Origin: a virus | Strand: one strand, 5' to 3' | DNA: 24,070 nt | IMG/VR virus record: IMGVR_UViG_3300033146_000406 | Span: 1-24,070 of that record | Shown here: positions 15,891-23,055 of the stretch, in pieces | Position numbering within the stretch: position 1 is the first letter of the stretch | How the letters are laid out: each line of letters begins with the position of its first letter | Program-made: the position numbers and the translations under genes | Notes under the pieces: model-generated | Told to the model about the DNA's origin: nothing | The model's input: the letters and a program-made list of their open reading frames with translations, nothing else | Databases searched by the model: none

Positions 15891-17006
15891 CTAGTCCATC
15901 AGGACGTGTTGGAGTGAATAGTAGTCCATTTCAGGTGGGAATGGGAAGTTTGCAAAGTCTTTACTGGTGTCCTGGATTAAGCAGGCATCAGTAAACATCT
16001 TAGCAAAACCGGTTGTGAAGGAAGCATAAAATGCTGAGCTTTGGTTTGAAACGATCCTTTCAGATTCAACTTTCATAGGCTGAGCATTAAGCTTAATCAA
16101 AGAAGAGGTTGGATCAACAATCAATTGTTGGTTGTCACTGATCAATCCATGGATGTAATAATCAGCCCCCTGTGGGAGAGGAGTTTTTACATTCAACTTA
16201 GCAACAGGGGAACCCTCTGGGTTTTGGCCACCTGTGGTACGCTTCTTAAATTCTGGGAGATCCCAAGTTTCAAGAGCCATATCTTCTCCACCAACCATAA
16301 TGCTAGGCATACGGCCAATAGCACTCATCCTGATCCACATTTTAAGAATATCGCGGAAAGTAAGAGTTCCGGCAGTTTTAACTCCGATAACAGGAGCAGC
16401 TTCAGAGCCGTTAGCCTGTTCTCCATTGATAAGAGTATCGATAGCGAGAGTGTCAACCCCCATACCCATCTTAACTCCGAAATCCTGGAGATACAAGGAA
16501 ACTACATTAAGTGAAACATACTGGGCAACCTCGTCAGTAATTTTGATTCCTCTTCCATACTTATGGATGGAGAACTGTTTCGACTGGTAAGAGATGGTTC
16601 CCAATGGGATAGTTTCACCTTCCCCAACTTTCTTAGGGGTAGCATCGCTCATATTAACCGAAGGAACGATCTGTGAAAGGCCTGTTGTATTTTCTTCAAC
16701 GGCAGTGATATTTGGCCAGATTGGAGCTTTACGATAGCCCAGGCGGAGTGCATCACGGAAAATTTCAGGAATTAACCAACGAACGTCTGCATCAGGAGAC
16801 GTAAACAGGTTAGAGATTGTGTCAAAGGCGAGGTCCACTCCAAGGGACTCATAGAAATCATTTATACCGATGCCATGTTTTGCTTTCACCATTTCGGCAA
16901 AAGTAACATCAACAGGGGTATTCGCATCTACTCGCATAGCTTCTGCCTCTTTTACGAGGGGCCGAATATCTTTGTACTCGGACGATTGGAATTTTTTAAT
17001 ATCCAT
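15891..17006 (-). CDS. major capsid protein (HK97 fold)
   Basis: The 371-residue protein has the length, layout and position of an HK97-fold major capsid protein, which forms the icosahedral shell. An N-terminal helical arm of about 85 residues, rich in charged residues, could serve as a delta/scaffold region cleaved by the upstream protease. It is followed by an E-loop-like segment (about 110-150, GLSQIVPSVNMSD to KYGRGIKITDEVAQ) and a spine-helix and P-domain region (about 165-185, then 214-245). It ends with strands YASFTTGFAKMFTDACLI. The gene stands between the decoration gene and a strong intrinsic terminator, so its message probably ends there at high abundance. A 59-bp gap precedes it, and the ATG at 17006 follows AATAAATACATAAACA, with no SD sequence. 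Confidence 0.85.
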   Translation of the reverse strand: MDIKKFQSSEYKDIRPLVKEAEAMRVDANTPVDVTFAEMVKAKHGIGINDFYESLGVDLAFDTISNLFTSPDADVRWLIPEIFRDALRLGYRKAPIWPNITAVEENTTGLSQIVPSVNMSDATPKKVGEGETIPLGTISYQSKQFSIHKYGRGIKITDEVAQYVSLNVVSLYLQDFGVKMGMGVDTLAIDTLINGEQANGSEAAPVIGVKTAGTLTFRDILKMWIRMSAIGRMPSIMVGGEDMALETWDLPEFKKRTTGGQNPEGSPVAKLNVKTPLPQGADYYIHGLISDNQQLIVDPTSSLIKLNAQPMKVESERIVSNQSSAFYASFTTGFAKMFTDACLIQDTSKDFANFPFPPEMDYYSLQHVLMD

Positions 17007-17065
17007 TGTTTATGTATTTATTGCGTTCAAACAAAATTAATTCAAAGTAATAGGCTAGGCCTAGT

Positions 17066-17521
17066 TTAGACAGAAACAGCTACGTCTACAATGTCACCAG
17101 CTACACCAGCTTGTAAAGCCCAACCCCACATAAGGGTAGTGTCGGCAGCTTGCTTAACAAGGTTGTAACCAGCAAATTCCTTCTGATTACCAGGATAACC
17201 CTCTGTTGTATCGTAACCAGCATACTGTACCTTACCGGCAGTAGCATCTGATTCCAGTTTACATTTAATGATTGCGAAGGCTTTCATCATTACCACTACA
17301 GTGTCTCCATAAATGGAATCACCCTCGTGGATAGAGATACCGATAGTATCATCTTTGTCCATTGCAGTACCTGGAGAAGGTAGAACTTTTCCAGTTGCGG
17401 GTTCTAATAAAACGGGTTGTCCTTTATGGATAGTACCGCCGGTCTCGAACTCTTGAAAAAGCTTGTGAGACTCTGATTTAAAGATTGTGGATTTTGTTCC
17501 TCCACCTAATGTCCAAGTCAT
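17066..17521 (-). CDS. probable head decoration / capsid stabilisation protein
   Basis: This is a 151-residue, mostly beta-type protein lying directly upstream of the capsid gene, the classic place for a small trimeric decoration protein (lambda gpD or DUF2190-type) that caps capsid vertices. The sequence has the family-style pattern KGQPVLLEPATGKVLPS followed by DTIGISIHEGDS and GDTVVVMMKAFAI: a short N-terminal arm, then alternating strands and glycines. No catalytic residues are visible. The start is ATG at 17521, preceded by an A-rich leader with no Shine-Dalgarno sequence. The assignment rests on size, position and fold-like pattern rather than on an unmistakable motif. A different small head protein cannot be ruled out. 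Confidence 0.55.
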   Translation of the reverse strand: MTWTLGGGTKSTIFKSESHKLFQEFETGGTIHKGQPVLLEPATGKVLPSPGTAMDKDDTIGISIHEGDSIYGDTVVVMMKAFAIIKCKLESDATAGKVQYAGYDTTEGYPGNQKEFAGYNLVKQAADTTLMWGWALQAGVAGDIVDVAVSV

Positions 17522-17589
17522 AGTATTGTGTTTTTAATTATGATTATTCATTAATAAGACAGTTAGTACTTGTAAAAAGCAAGGAAGTA

Positions 17590-19110
17590 TTACTCCCCAT
17601 GTACGTCGGAAGCTTTACGCTTATGTTTATCGACGATCTCTTTTTTAGTATCTTCGAAGCTGTTTTCTTTAGGATCTTTAGGATCTTTCTTGAAAGAAGC
17701 CCTAGAAACGTCTGAGCTACCACATTTTTGGCAGGTCAGGGGAGCAGTAGAATCAGCCAGTCCCTCATACATAGCTTTGAAAGATTTAGCCTCCTCCAGT
17801 GAAGCGTTTTCAATGGTTTTAAGGATAGTAGCATCAGCTTTTTCTTCCCCAGCAACTAGCTTATATAGGCGAGCAGCATCGTCCCTCAAAGAGGTAAGGA
17901 AAGCTTCTCCATCAGAAGCCAAGGCAGCTTTAGCTTCGAAGTCAATAACGCCTTCTCCGAAGTGCTCACGTACTCCAGTTACCAAAGCTTCAACCTCAGG
18001 AGTTATGAGTTTAGCGTCCTTGGGGAGTTGGTTATCCATAAGATCTTGGATAGCGGTACCCATAGTGTCGTCAACTAATCCGGTATCTTCATCCAAAGAT
18101 AGCTTTTTAGCGATTCCTTTTAAAGCCGAGTGAGATGCCTCAAGGGCTTTAAAGTGGGCTACTAACTCTTCCTGAGTTGCAAAGGCATCTTCTGCCAAGC
18201 CCAAAATTGTTAACATTTGTTTAAGGTCCATCGTATTTGAATTTTGTTTATTAAAAATAGGATTCTCGTTTGTCATAGAGCATAGTCCCTTGAAATCTAG
18301 GGAGCAGTGTAGGCCCCCCTGCTTATCTTCCTCAGCACTCAAGGAATAAACAGTAGAAGCGTATTTAGGATTGTTAATAATCCCGTTGTCATCCACCTTC
18401 TGGGCATAAGGATCAGCTCCATGATGTACAAGGGATACTTCTGGATAGGATATGATATTTGATACTATCAATCTGATAAGCTCTCCATCTTTGTCATAGC
18501 TGCCCACCTTCTCCCAAAAATCTTCCATATCTGGGTGGGATTTTTCCCAATCGAAGCGGACTGTAACAGAGATAGAGTGTATACTAGGAGGGTTCATCAT
18601 AACTCCTCTAGCAATACGGGGATTAGACTTAGCATCTAGCTTTAGTCTTCCTAGAACCCCGGCAGGGACTTTAACCCCATTAGCAGTATAGCCCTTTTGC
18701 CATTCTACTTCCTTAATTGCCCCTAAAGCATTTCCTACAGATTTACTCTCATGGTCGGGGTTTAATGTTGCTCCAACCAGTTTTCCTATAGAAGAAGAAA
18801 CTACGCCCTCTTTAGAGAAGTCAATGGGAGTCCCCCACTTAACTACGATAGTTTCTGAAAATAACCTGAATAATGGGTATACAAAATCCTCGTCTTTAGG
18901 AGTCCAGTCTTCGGCAGAAGCATCTGGGTAAAAAGTGGTGTAATTAGGAGAGGTAGAATCAAATAAGCCAAGTGACTCTAGGCCACTGGTTGACCCTGCC
19001 GCTATAGCTTTCGTAATAGTGGCTAAGTGTTCCCCTCCGGGGGAATTCCCGAAAATCAAGCTATGCCCACTAGACATAGTTAATTGAAGAATCTTTGGTA
19101 TTTTTTTCAT
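17590..19110 (-). CDS. prohead protease fused to scaffold-like C-terminal domain
   Basis: Residues 1 to about 280 resemble a prohead maturation serine protease of the HK97/T4 gp21 type, which cleaves scaffold and capsid delta regions after shell assembly. A candidate catalytic His120 lies in ATLNPDHES and a candidate Ser179 or Ser181 in HSISVTVRFDW. The conserved IISYPEVSLVHHGADP follows at 219-234. Residues from about 294 to 506 are helical and charged (MDLKQMLTILGLAED onward), as in scaffolds. They end with one CxxC (460-463) in a Lys/Asp-rich tail. The ATG at 18231 (Met294) follows an A-rich leader like those of other genes here and could start a free scaffold, as lambda Nu3 starts within gene C. 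The gene begins 2 bp after the portal. Which serine is catalytic is a guess from position. Confidence 0.78.
   Translation of the reverse strand: MKKIPKILQLTMSSGHSLIFGNSPGGEHLATITKAIAAGSTSGLESLGLFDSTSPNYTTFYPDASAEDWTPKDEDFVYPLFRLFSETIVVKWGTPIDFSKEGVVSSSIGKLVGATLNPDHESKSVGNALGAIKEVEWQKGYTANGVKVPAGVLGRLKLDAKSNPRIARGVMMNPPSIHSISVTVRFDWEKSHPDMEDFWEKVGSYDKDGELIRLIVSNIISYPEVSLVHHGADPYAQKVDDNGIINNPKYASTVYSLSAEEDKQGGLHCSLDFKGLCSMTNENPIFNKQNSNTMDLKQMLTILGLAEDAFATQEELVAHFKALEASHSALKGIAKKLSLDEDTGLVDDTMGTAIQDLMDNQLPKDAKLITPEVEALVTGVREHFGEGVIDFEAKAALASDGEAFLTSLRDDAARLYKLVAGEEKADATILKTIENASLEEAKSFKAMYEGLADSTAPLTCQKCGSSDVSRASFKKDPKDPKENSFEDTKKEIVDKHKRKASDVHGE
18229..18262 (-). other. possible internal translation start for free scaffold
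   Basis: The in-frame ATG at 18231-18229 inside the protease-scaffold gene is preceded on the minus strand by an A/T-rich stretch (AATAAACAAAATTCAAATACG). This resembles the SD-less leaders before the capsid, decoration and sheath genes of this window. It lies at the protease-scaffold boundary, where an Asn-rich linker is encoded. The context parallels lambda C/Nu3, but no ribosome-binding motif proves use. Confidence 0.35.
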
Positions 19111-19112
19111 AG

Positions 19113-20600
19113 CTATTTATTATTTTTGGGCTGAGTCTTACTCTTGTCCCTAGTCTTCTTGTTTGATTTATTATCCTGGTCTTGTTTGTTATCTTTTGCG
19201 ACAGCATCTGCCTGGACTTTAGCAGGATCAATCTCCACTCTAGGTTCTTCCTGGTCAGGGGCATCATAGCCATGTCTGTTAGCATAGGTGGGTTGAGATA
19301 TAATCCCAGCAGCATATAAGAGATTAGAGTTTCTAACCTTGATCTCTTCTGCTTGAGCCTCCTTGAGAGTATCTGAGACAGTGGATTTATTGAACTTGAC
19401 TTCTAACCAGTCAAATTTAAACCCAGCTAGGGTTAGCTCAAACCAGATCCCCTTTTCTAAAGCCTCTGCGATGTACTTCTGTATGTTATTTAATTGGGAA
19501 AGGAGCATTGTAAAGATAATGTTCAACCCAGTTTCAGCCCCTGTAGATTGTCCTCCCAAAAACTGAGAAGGAGAGAGGAGGCCGTTTGATACCATCCTTT
19601 GATTTATATTGAAAATGTCTGCGACCCCAGAAGTGTCTTTAGTAGAAGAATGGAAGTCAAACTCATGTTCGTCCCTGAACCCGGCTACTACTCCGTCTTT
19701 TACCCCATCTTTAATAGCTACCTTAGCTCTGTTTAAGTAAGAATTCAATCTCTGGATGTAAGCCTCATCCTCTTCTCCCTCTTTCTGGAGAGGTTTATCG
19801 AGTAAGAGTTCCAGAAAGCCCATAATTCCCAGTTGATCTGTTACGAAGCCGATATTACGTAGCATTTTCAACTGGGCTTGGACATCGTCCAGGGCAGAAA
19901 GAAACGGAGGAGTACCCACCGGACTTTCTTCATCTGTAAATAAACCGAAATACTGATAAGTTACTGGATTAAGTTTTACCCCTGCGTCTATCCCACCTTT
20001 TTGGACTTTAGGATCCCAGTAGTTGGGGACTTGATAAAACTCGTACCTACCTGTGGAGGAGGAGTATAATGCCCGGATACTTTCGGGGTTTATGAAAGCC
20101 GGGTAATCGACTCCTGTTAGGTCCTTCTTTAAGACCCATTCCACAGACAAGGCACCACCAATGTAGATTTGAGTGATCATCTTGTTAATGATCCCATGTA
20201 TACCTGCAGTTCCTAGTGCCCATTTCTTATATACCTTTTTTAAGTGTTGGTTTATCTCTCGTCTTGTATCATCGTTTACTGAGGAGTCGAATTCTACCGT
20301 AAACCCAGAATTGATAAGTTCCGTCAGTGTGACTGTAGACCTAAACACGGAAGAGTTAGTCTTAAACAGTTTTCTAATTACTGGGATGTATTCGTACTGG
20401 AAATCGGGGGTTACGAAACTTAAAGCCCCTTTAACCCATACGAAGGAAGACTTGTAGTCAGGTAAACTCACTCGACTAGTTGGAATCTTCGTTCCAGAGT
20501 ACTTATCTGGAGTTATCTCCTTTATGCTATCCGCCTTCTCCTTATCTTTGGGAGAGTTTTGCTTAGCTTTTGTTGTGTAAAAAAACCTATCTAATATCAT
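19113..20600 (-). CDS. portal protein
   Basis: This 495-residue protein directly follows the terminase, with its start codon abutting the terminase stop. It resembles phage portal proteins, the dodecameric ring at one capsid vertex through which DNA enters and to which the neck attaches. Supporting features are a helical N-terminal half with the segment ITQIYIGGALSVEWVL, a clip/stem-like region around VPNYWDP (about 215-225) and GTPPFLSALDDVQAQLKMLR (about 245-265), then a long helical stretch with PSQFLGG and GAETGLN. The family length is typically 450-550. The C-terminus is a low-complexity Lys/Asn/Gln-rich tail of about 40 residues. The gene order terminase-portal-protease-capsid supports the assignment more strongly than any single motif. 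Portal rings normally nucleate assembly of the scaffold and capsid encoded just downstream. Confidence 0.85.
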   Translation of the reverse strand: MILDRFFYTTKAKQNSPKDKEKADSIKEITPDKYSGTKIPTSRVSLPDYKSSFVWVKGALSFVTPDFQYEYIPVIRKLFKTNSSVFRSTVTLTELINSGFTVEFDSSVNDDTRREINQHLKKVYKKWALGTAGIHGIINKMITQIYIGGALSVEWVLKKDLTGVDYPAFINPESIRALYSSSTGRYEFYQVPNYWDPKVQKGGIDAGVKLNPVTYQYFGLFTDEESPVGTPPFLSALDDVQAQLKMLRNIGFVTDQLGIMGFLELLLDKPLQKEGEEDEAYIQRLNSYLNRAKVAIKDGVKDGVVAGFRDEHEFDFHSSTKDTSGVADIFNINQRMVSNGLLSPSQFLGGQSTGAETGLNIIFTMLLSQLNNIQKYIAEALEKGIWFELTLAGFKFDWLEVKFNKSTVSDTLKEAQAEEIKVRNSNLLYAAGIISQPTYANRHGYDAPDQEEPRVEIDPAKVQADAVAKDNKQDQDNKSNKKTRDKSKTQPKNNK

Positions 20601-21368
20601 TTACCTTGGGTGTGTTGTGTTTATTGATAACCTCTTATTACCTCTTCTTACGTAGTTACAGATGGACTTTCCGATGATGGAGTCATCTGAGTAAGTCTCA
20701 GAGCCATCTCCAATATACTCCCCTTTACTTTGGGCAACTGGCCTATTCATCTCATCGTATATGAAAGTATATGCTTCATTAGTAAAGAATGGGTCTTTCA
20801 ATTGGATAACTTCCATCCTTATGTCTTCCTCTAGGGCAGCAATCATTAGAGGCCTATTTGCCCCTGTGGTATACCATCCTGGTACTTTCTTTTGCACGGG
20901 TTTGGAACTCCTTCTTTCTTTCACCAGCTGGATGTGGTAATATAGGTTAGGATAACCTTGTTCCTGTAACCCAGATATTACACCCTCTCCGATGTCGTTA
21001 CTTTCTACTGCTAGGAGGGCTTGGTTATATTCCATCCCAGTTTCTCCTAATAAGTCCCGTAAACGATTTATAGGAAGCCTACCCTTGAAAGCGGCATATT
21101 CTTCCCCCGCCTCGTTCATAACGGTGAAAGCAGAGTAGTCAGCAGCCCTACCTGTAGAAACGTCCGACCCAATTACAAACTTCATGTTGGGTTCAGGGTG
21201 TTTAAAGATAAGGAAGTTCCCGTCTAGCCTCCTTTCAATTACTGGGGAATCCTGGAGGTCTTCCTCTATAGCTTTGATATCTGCTAAGTCAAAGACTGTA
21301 TTTCCAGATGCTAAGAAGTCTGCATCGATCTCTTGTGCAGTCCTTTTAGCCCCCAGAGACCTTCTCAT
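20601..21368 (-). CDS. terL: terminase large subunit, C-terminal nuclease fragment
   Basis: This is the RNase H-fold nuclease domain of the large terminase, which cuts concatemeric DNA at the start and end of packaging. Candidate metal-binding acids are Asp69 in FVIGSDVSTG, Glu122 in LLAVESNDIG and Asp228/Asp229 in YSDDSIIG, the usual three-acid spacing. The frame is open upstream of the ATG to 21488, and that stretch reads as terminase linker (WSESLFGGNEFNPIKIKWDL, then HPDRDIEWYK). The ATG is therefore an internal methionine, and the domain is the continuation of the preceding fragment after a -1 frame change near 21461-21480. The stop codon abuts the portal start. As annotated, the isolated nuclease domain would have no ATPase. 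Confidence 0.85.
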   Translation of the reverse strand: MRRSLGAKRTAQEIDADFLASGNTVFDLADIKAIEEDLQDSPVIERRLDGNFLIFKHPEPNMKFVIGSDVSTGRAADYSAFTVMNEAGEEYAAFKGRLPINRLRDLLGETGMEYNQALLAVESNDIGEGVISGLQEQGYPNLYYHIQLVKERRSSKPVQKKVPGWYTTGANRPLMIAALEEDIRMEVIQLKDPFFTNEAYTFIYDEMNRPVAQSKGEYIGDGSETYSDDSIIGKSICNYVRRGNKRLSINTTHPR

Positions 21369-21412
21369 GGTCTTGTACCATTCTATGTCTCTATCGGGGT
21401 GTAAATCCCATT

Positions 21413-22660
21413 TTATCTTAATAGGGTTAAATTCGTTACCCCCAAATAGTGATTCTGACCAAAATTGCCAATCCCAAAAGCTGTTGAGTTAAGAATCGCA
21501 GAACCTCCCGTGTTGTGATTTATATAATTATTAGAAGTTATATAGGAATGGTCCCCCTCTACTTGAATGTCAACTATTAATTCCCTAGTCTTTTTTACTA
21601 CTCTTAGCTTCGATATATATAAAGTAGGTTTCCTCTTGTTTTTATACAGGATGCCTTCAACCCTCTTCTCAGTAACGTTGTACCCAAGGAGCCTTAGCCG
21701 GTTACTTATCTCAGCCTTAGTATGCCCCTCTTTTCGTAAGGCCAGTATTAATCCCTTTCTAAGTAAATCCCCATTACGGGACCCTTGAAATGAGGTGAAG
21801 GTGTTTTGTAAATTCCCGTAAGCTTTTGACACATTTTCAGACCCAGACAAAAGTTGCAAGTTTCTGTAGTAGTTATTTTTCCGGTTATCATCCTTGTGGT
21901 CTACTTGTAGACCTTCCTGAATATCCCCGATAAAGTGAGAGAAAACTAACCCACTTACGCTTTTCATAAAAGTCTTAAGCTTTTTCTGATCCGTCCTGTA
22001 TACCCCATCCCTAGTTAAAGGTACTCTTAAATAGCCATCTTTATTCTCTCGAGCCTTTCTTATGTTACCGGTCCTCTGGTTTACTATGTTACCCCAGGAG
22101 GATATTTGGAACTTTGGGAACCCCTTAATGGTAACCCACCTTTCAGGCTCCCTAGCAAGTTCTTCCCTATTAGGTCTAACCTTTGCTAGTCTCCTAGTAA
22201 CGTTTCGTTGGATTACATATAAATCCTTTTCTATGATTTCCTCTATGGTTTTCCAGCCTTGAGGAGTGAGTAGCCTATGCTTAGGAGTCCCTCCCAGAGT
22301 TTCCCCTTTATCATCCTGTACGTACCAGGTTTCAAGCTCTCCCTTGTTTACCCCATGAGTGATCTTTTTCCAAACCCCTTTATGGGTAAAGGCCTCGTAG
22401 CCTTTAATCTCCTGTTGCCCCAGTTTATCAGGAGCAAAAAACCCAAGGGTAGTGTTGATTACTTTCCCATCTTTCTTTACGAGGATGGGAGTAGAGGGGA
22501 TAACGCAACTTAAAGTGGGCATTGCTGATGCCCAGATTCCCTCTGCATATCTCATAAAAGCAGTCTCATCCATTACTAATAGGGTTAAAGCATCAGACCT
22601 ACCAGCATCCTCAGAAGTAGGAACCGATATATAAAAAGTATGGAAGGTTTGAATAAGCAA
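21413..22660 (-). CDS. terL: terminase large subunit, middle fragment containing an intein
   Basis: The first 51 residues are extein. From about residue 11 they read SVPTSEDAGRSDALTLL, followed by Walker B (VMDE, acidic pair at 31-32) and a segment ending PTLS. An intein occupies residues 52-383. Extein then resumes with TGGSAILNSTAFGIGN, the coupling motif (motif III) of large terminases, before the frame loses homology and stops at 21413. The called start at 22660 is a TTG upstream of the homologous part and is probably not used, since this is the continuation of the preceding ATPase fragment in another frame. The C-terminal nuclease continues in the -1 frame near 21461-21480. After splicing and with frames restored, the parts give an ordinary ATPase-nuclease terminase. 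Frame breaks on both sides of the intein are odd, because virtually every other gene here is intact. Confidence 0.85.
   Translation of the reverse strand: MLIQTFHTFYISVPTSEDAGRSDALTLLVMDETAFMRYAEGIWASAMPTLSCVIPSTPILVKKDGKVINTTLGFFAPDKLGQQEIKGYEAFTHKGVWKKITHGVNKGELETWYVQDDKGETLGGTPKHRLLTPQGWKTIEEIIEKDLYVIQRNVTRRLAKVRPNREELAREPERWVTIKGFPKFQISSWGNIVNQRTGNIRKARENKDGYLRVPLTRDGVYRTDQKKLKTFMKSVSGLVFSHFIGDIQEGLQVDHKDDNRKNNYYRNLQLLSGSENVSKAYGNLQNTFTSFQGSRNGDLLRKGLILALRKEGHTKAEISNRLRLLGYNVTEKRVEGILYKNKRKPTLYISKLRVVKKTRELIVDIQVEGDHSYITSNNYINHNTGGSAILNSTAFGIGNFGQNHYLGVTNLTLLR
21512..22507 (-). other. intein with HNH homing endonuclease, inserted in TerL
   Basis: This is a 332-codon in-frame insertion between extein residues S and T (PTLS / TGGS). 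It begins with Cys1 in block A (CVIPSTPILVKKDG). Block B has the TPKHRLLT signature, whose His lies about 77 residues in. It ends with block F/G (IVDIQVEGDHSYI, then NYINHN), the terminal His-Asn being followed by Thr+1. These are the residues needed for protein splicing. The centre holds a NUMOD4-like segment (ERWVTIKGFPKFQISSWGNI), an HNH motif (LQVDHKDDNRKNNYYRNLQL) and a helix-turn-helix-like tail (HTKAEISNRLRLLGYNVTEK), so it appears to be a complete homing cassette using an HNH rather than a LAGLIDADG nuclease. The insertion point, between Walker B and the coupling motif, is a highly conserved part of the motor, as is usual for inteins. Confidence 0.93.
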
Positions 22661-23009
22661 ACCTAATCCGTCTTAGAAGCCTTTTAGCAACCCTATCCTT
22701 AAGAGATATGATGGTTACTGACTTATAAGAGTGGAAAAGAGTTAACCACAGGATATAAGCCCCTAATAACTCCGAAAGGCCCATTTGCCGGGCTTTTAGG
22801 ACGATATTAAACCGGTGGTTTAGAAATTCCCATAAAGCCCTTTTCTGGAAAGGGTAAAGAGCAAACTTTACTCTTCCTCGGATAGGGTGAACTACGAAGT
22901 AGTAAGTTGTAATGAAGTAGAAAGGGTCCCTAGCACATTTTGCCAACTCTTGTAAATGAGTCTTTGTAAGGCCCCTATTTATTTCGATGATCTGCCTGCG
23001 TCTTGCCAT
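22611..23009 (-). CDS. terL: terminase large subunit, N-terminal ATPase fragment
   Basis: This 132-residue frame is the front of the phage large terminase, the ATP-driven motor that packages DNA through the portal. An adenine-binding-type segment (ALYPFQKRALW, about 50-60) precedes a Walker A-like element, KARQMGLSE, at 72-80, which has Leu where many relatives have Lys or Gly-Lys before Ser/Thr. Residues 98-125 (ending SNLPYF) match the strand and helix that follow Walker A. The frame then leaves homology and stops at 22611. The rest of the ATPase continues in the +1 frame (next entry), with the break near the T-run at 22633-22637. Beyond the frame change, the join lacks roughly 20 residues, including the usual NGS-type strand found in T4 gp17 and relatives. 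This is either a real lesion or an assembly or sequencing error. Confidence 0.85.
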   Translation of the reverse strand: MARRRQIIEINRGLTKTHLQELAKCARDPFYFITTYYFVVHPIRGRVKFALYPFQKRALWEFLNHRFNIVLKARQMGLSELLGAYILWLTLFHSYKSVTIISLKDRVAKRLLRRIRFAYSNLPYFLYIGSYF

Positions 23010-23055
23010 ACTCCCCTACATATATTAGATAACTGGTTCTTGTTGTTTCATAGGT

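Noticed and set aside
17007-17065. Bacteroidota-type promoter (TAATTTTG as a -7 box) before the capsid gene
   Set aside because: The -7-like box exists, but no TTTG is found about 20 bases upstream, so the match is too weak to call.
19070-19315. Minus-strand frame of 81 codons overlapping portal and protease starts
   Set aside because: It overlaps the portal C-terminus in another frame and has no recognisable sequence pattern.
21461-21480. Programmed frameshift as an explanation for the second TerL break
   Set aside because: The T-runs there (CTTTTGG, CAATTTTGG) do not make a canonical X XXY YYZ heptamer in phase, so an indel or error is more likely than recoding.
22633-22637. A simple single-base indel as full explanation for the first TerL break
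   Set aside because: Removing one T restores the frame, but the join still lacks about 20 residues expected between SNLPYF and SVPTSEDAG, so more than one base is missing.
23023-23051. Eight-codon leader peptide in the gap before terL
   Set aside because: The ATG-to-stop run is too short and lacks a Shine-Dalgarno or attenuator structure; chance is sufficient.
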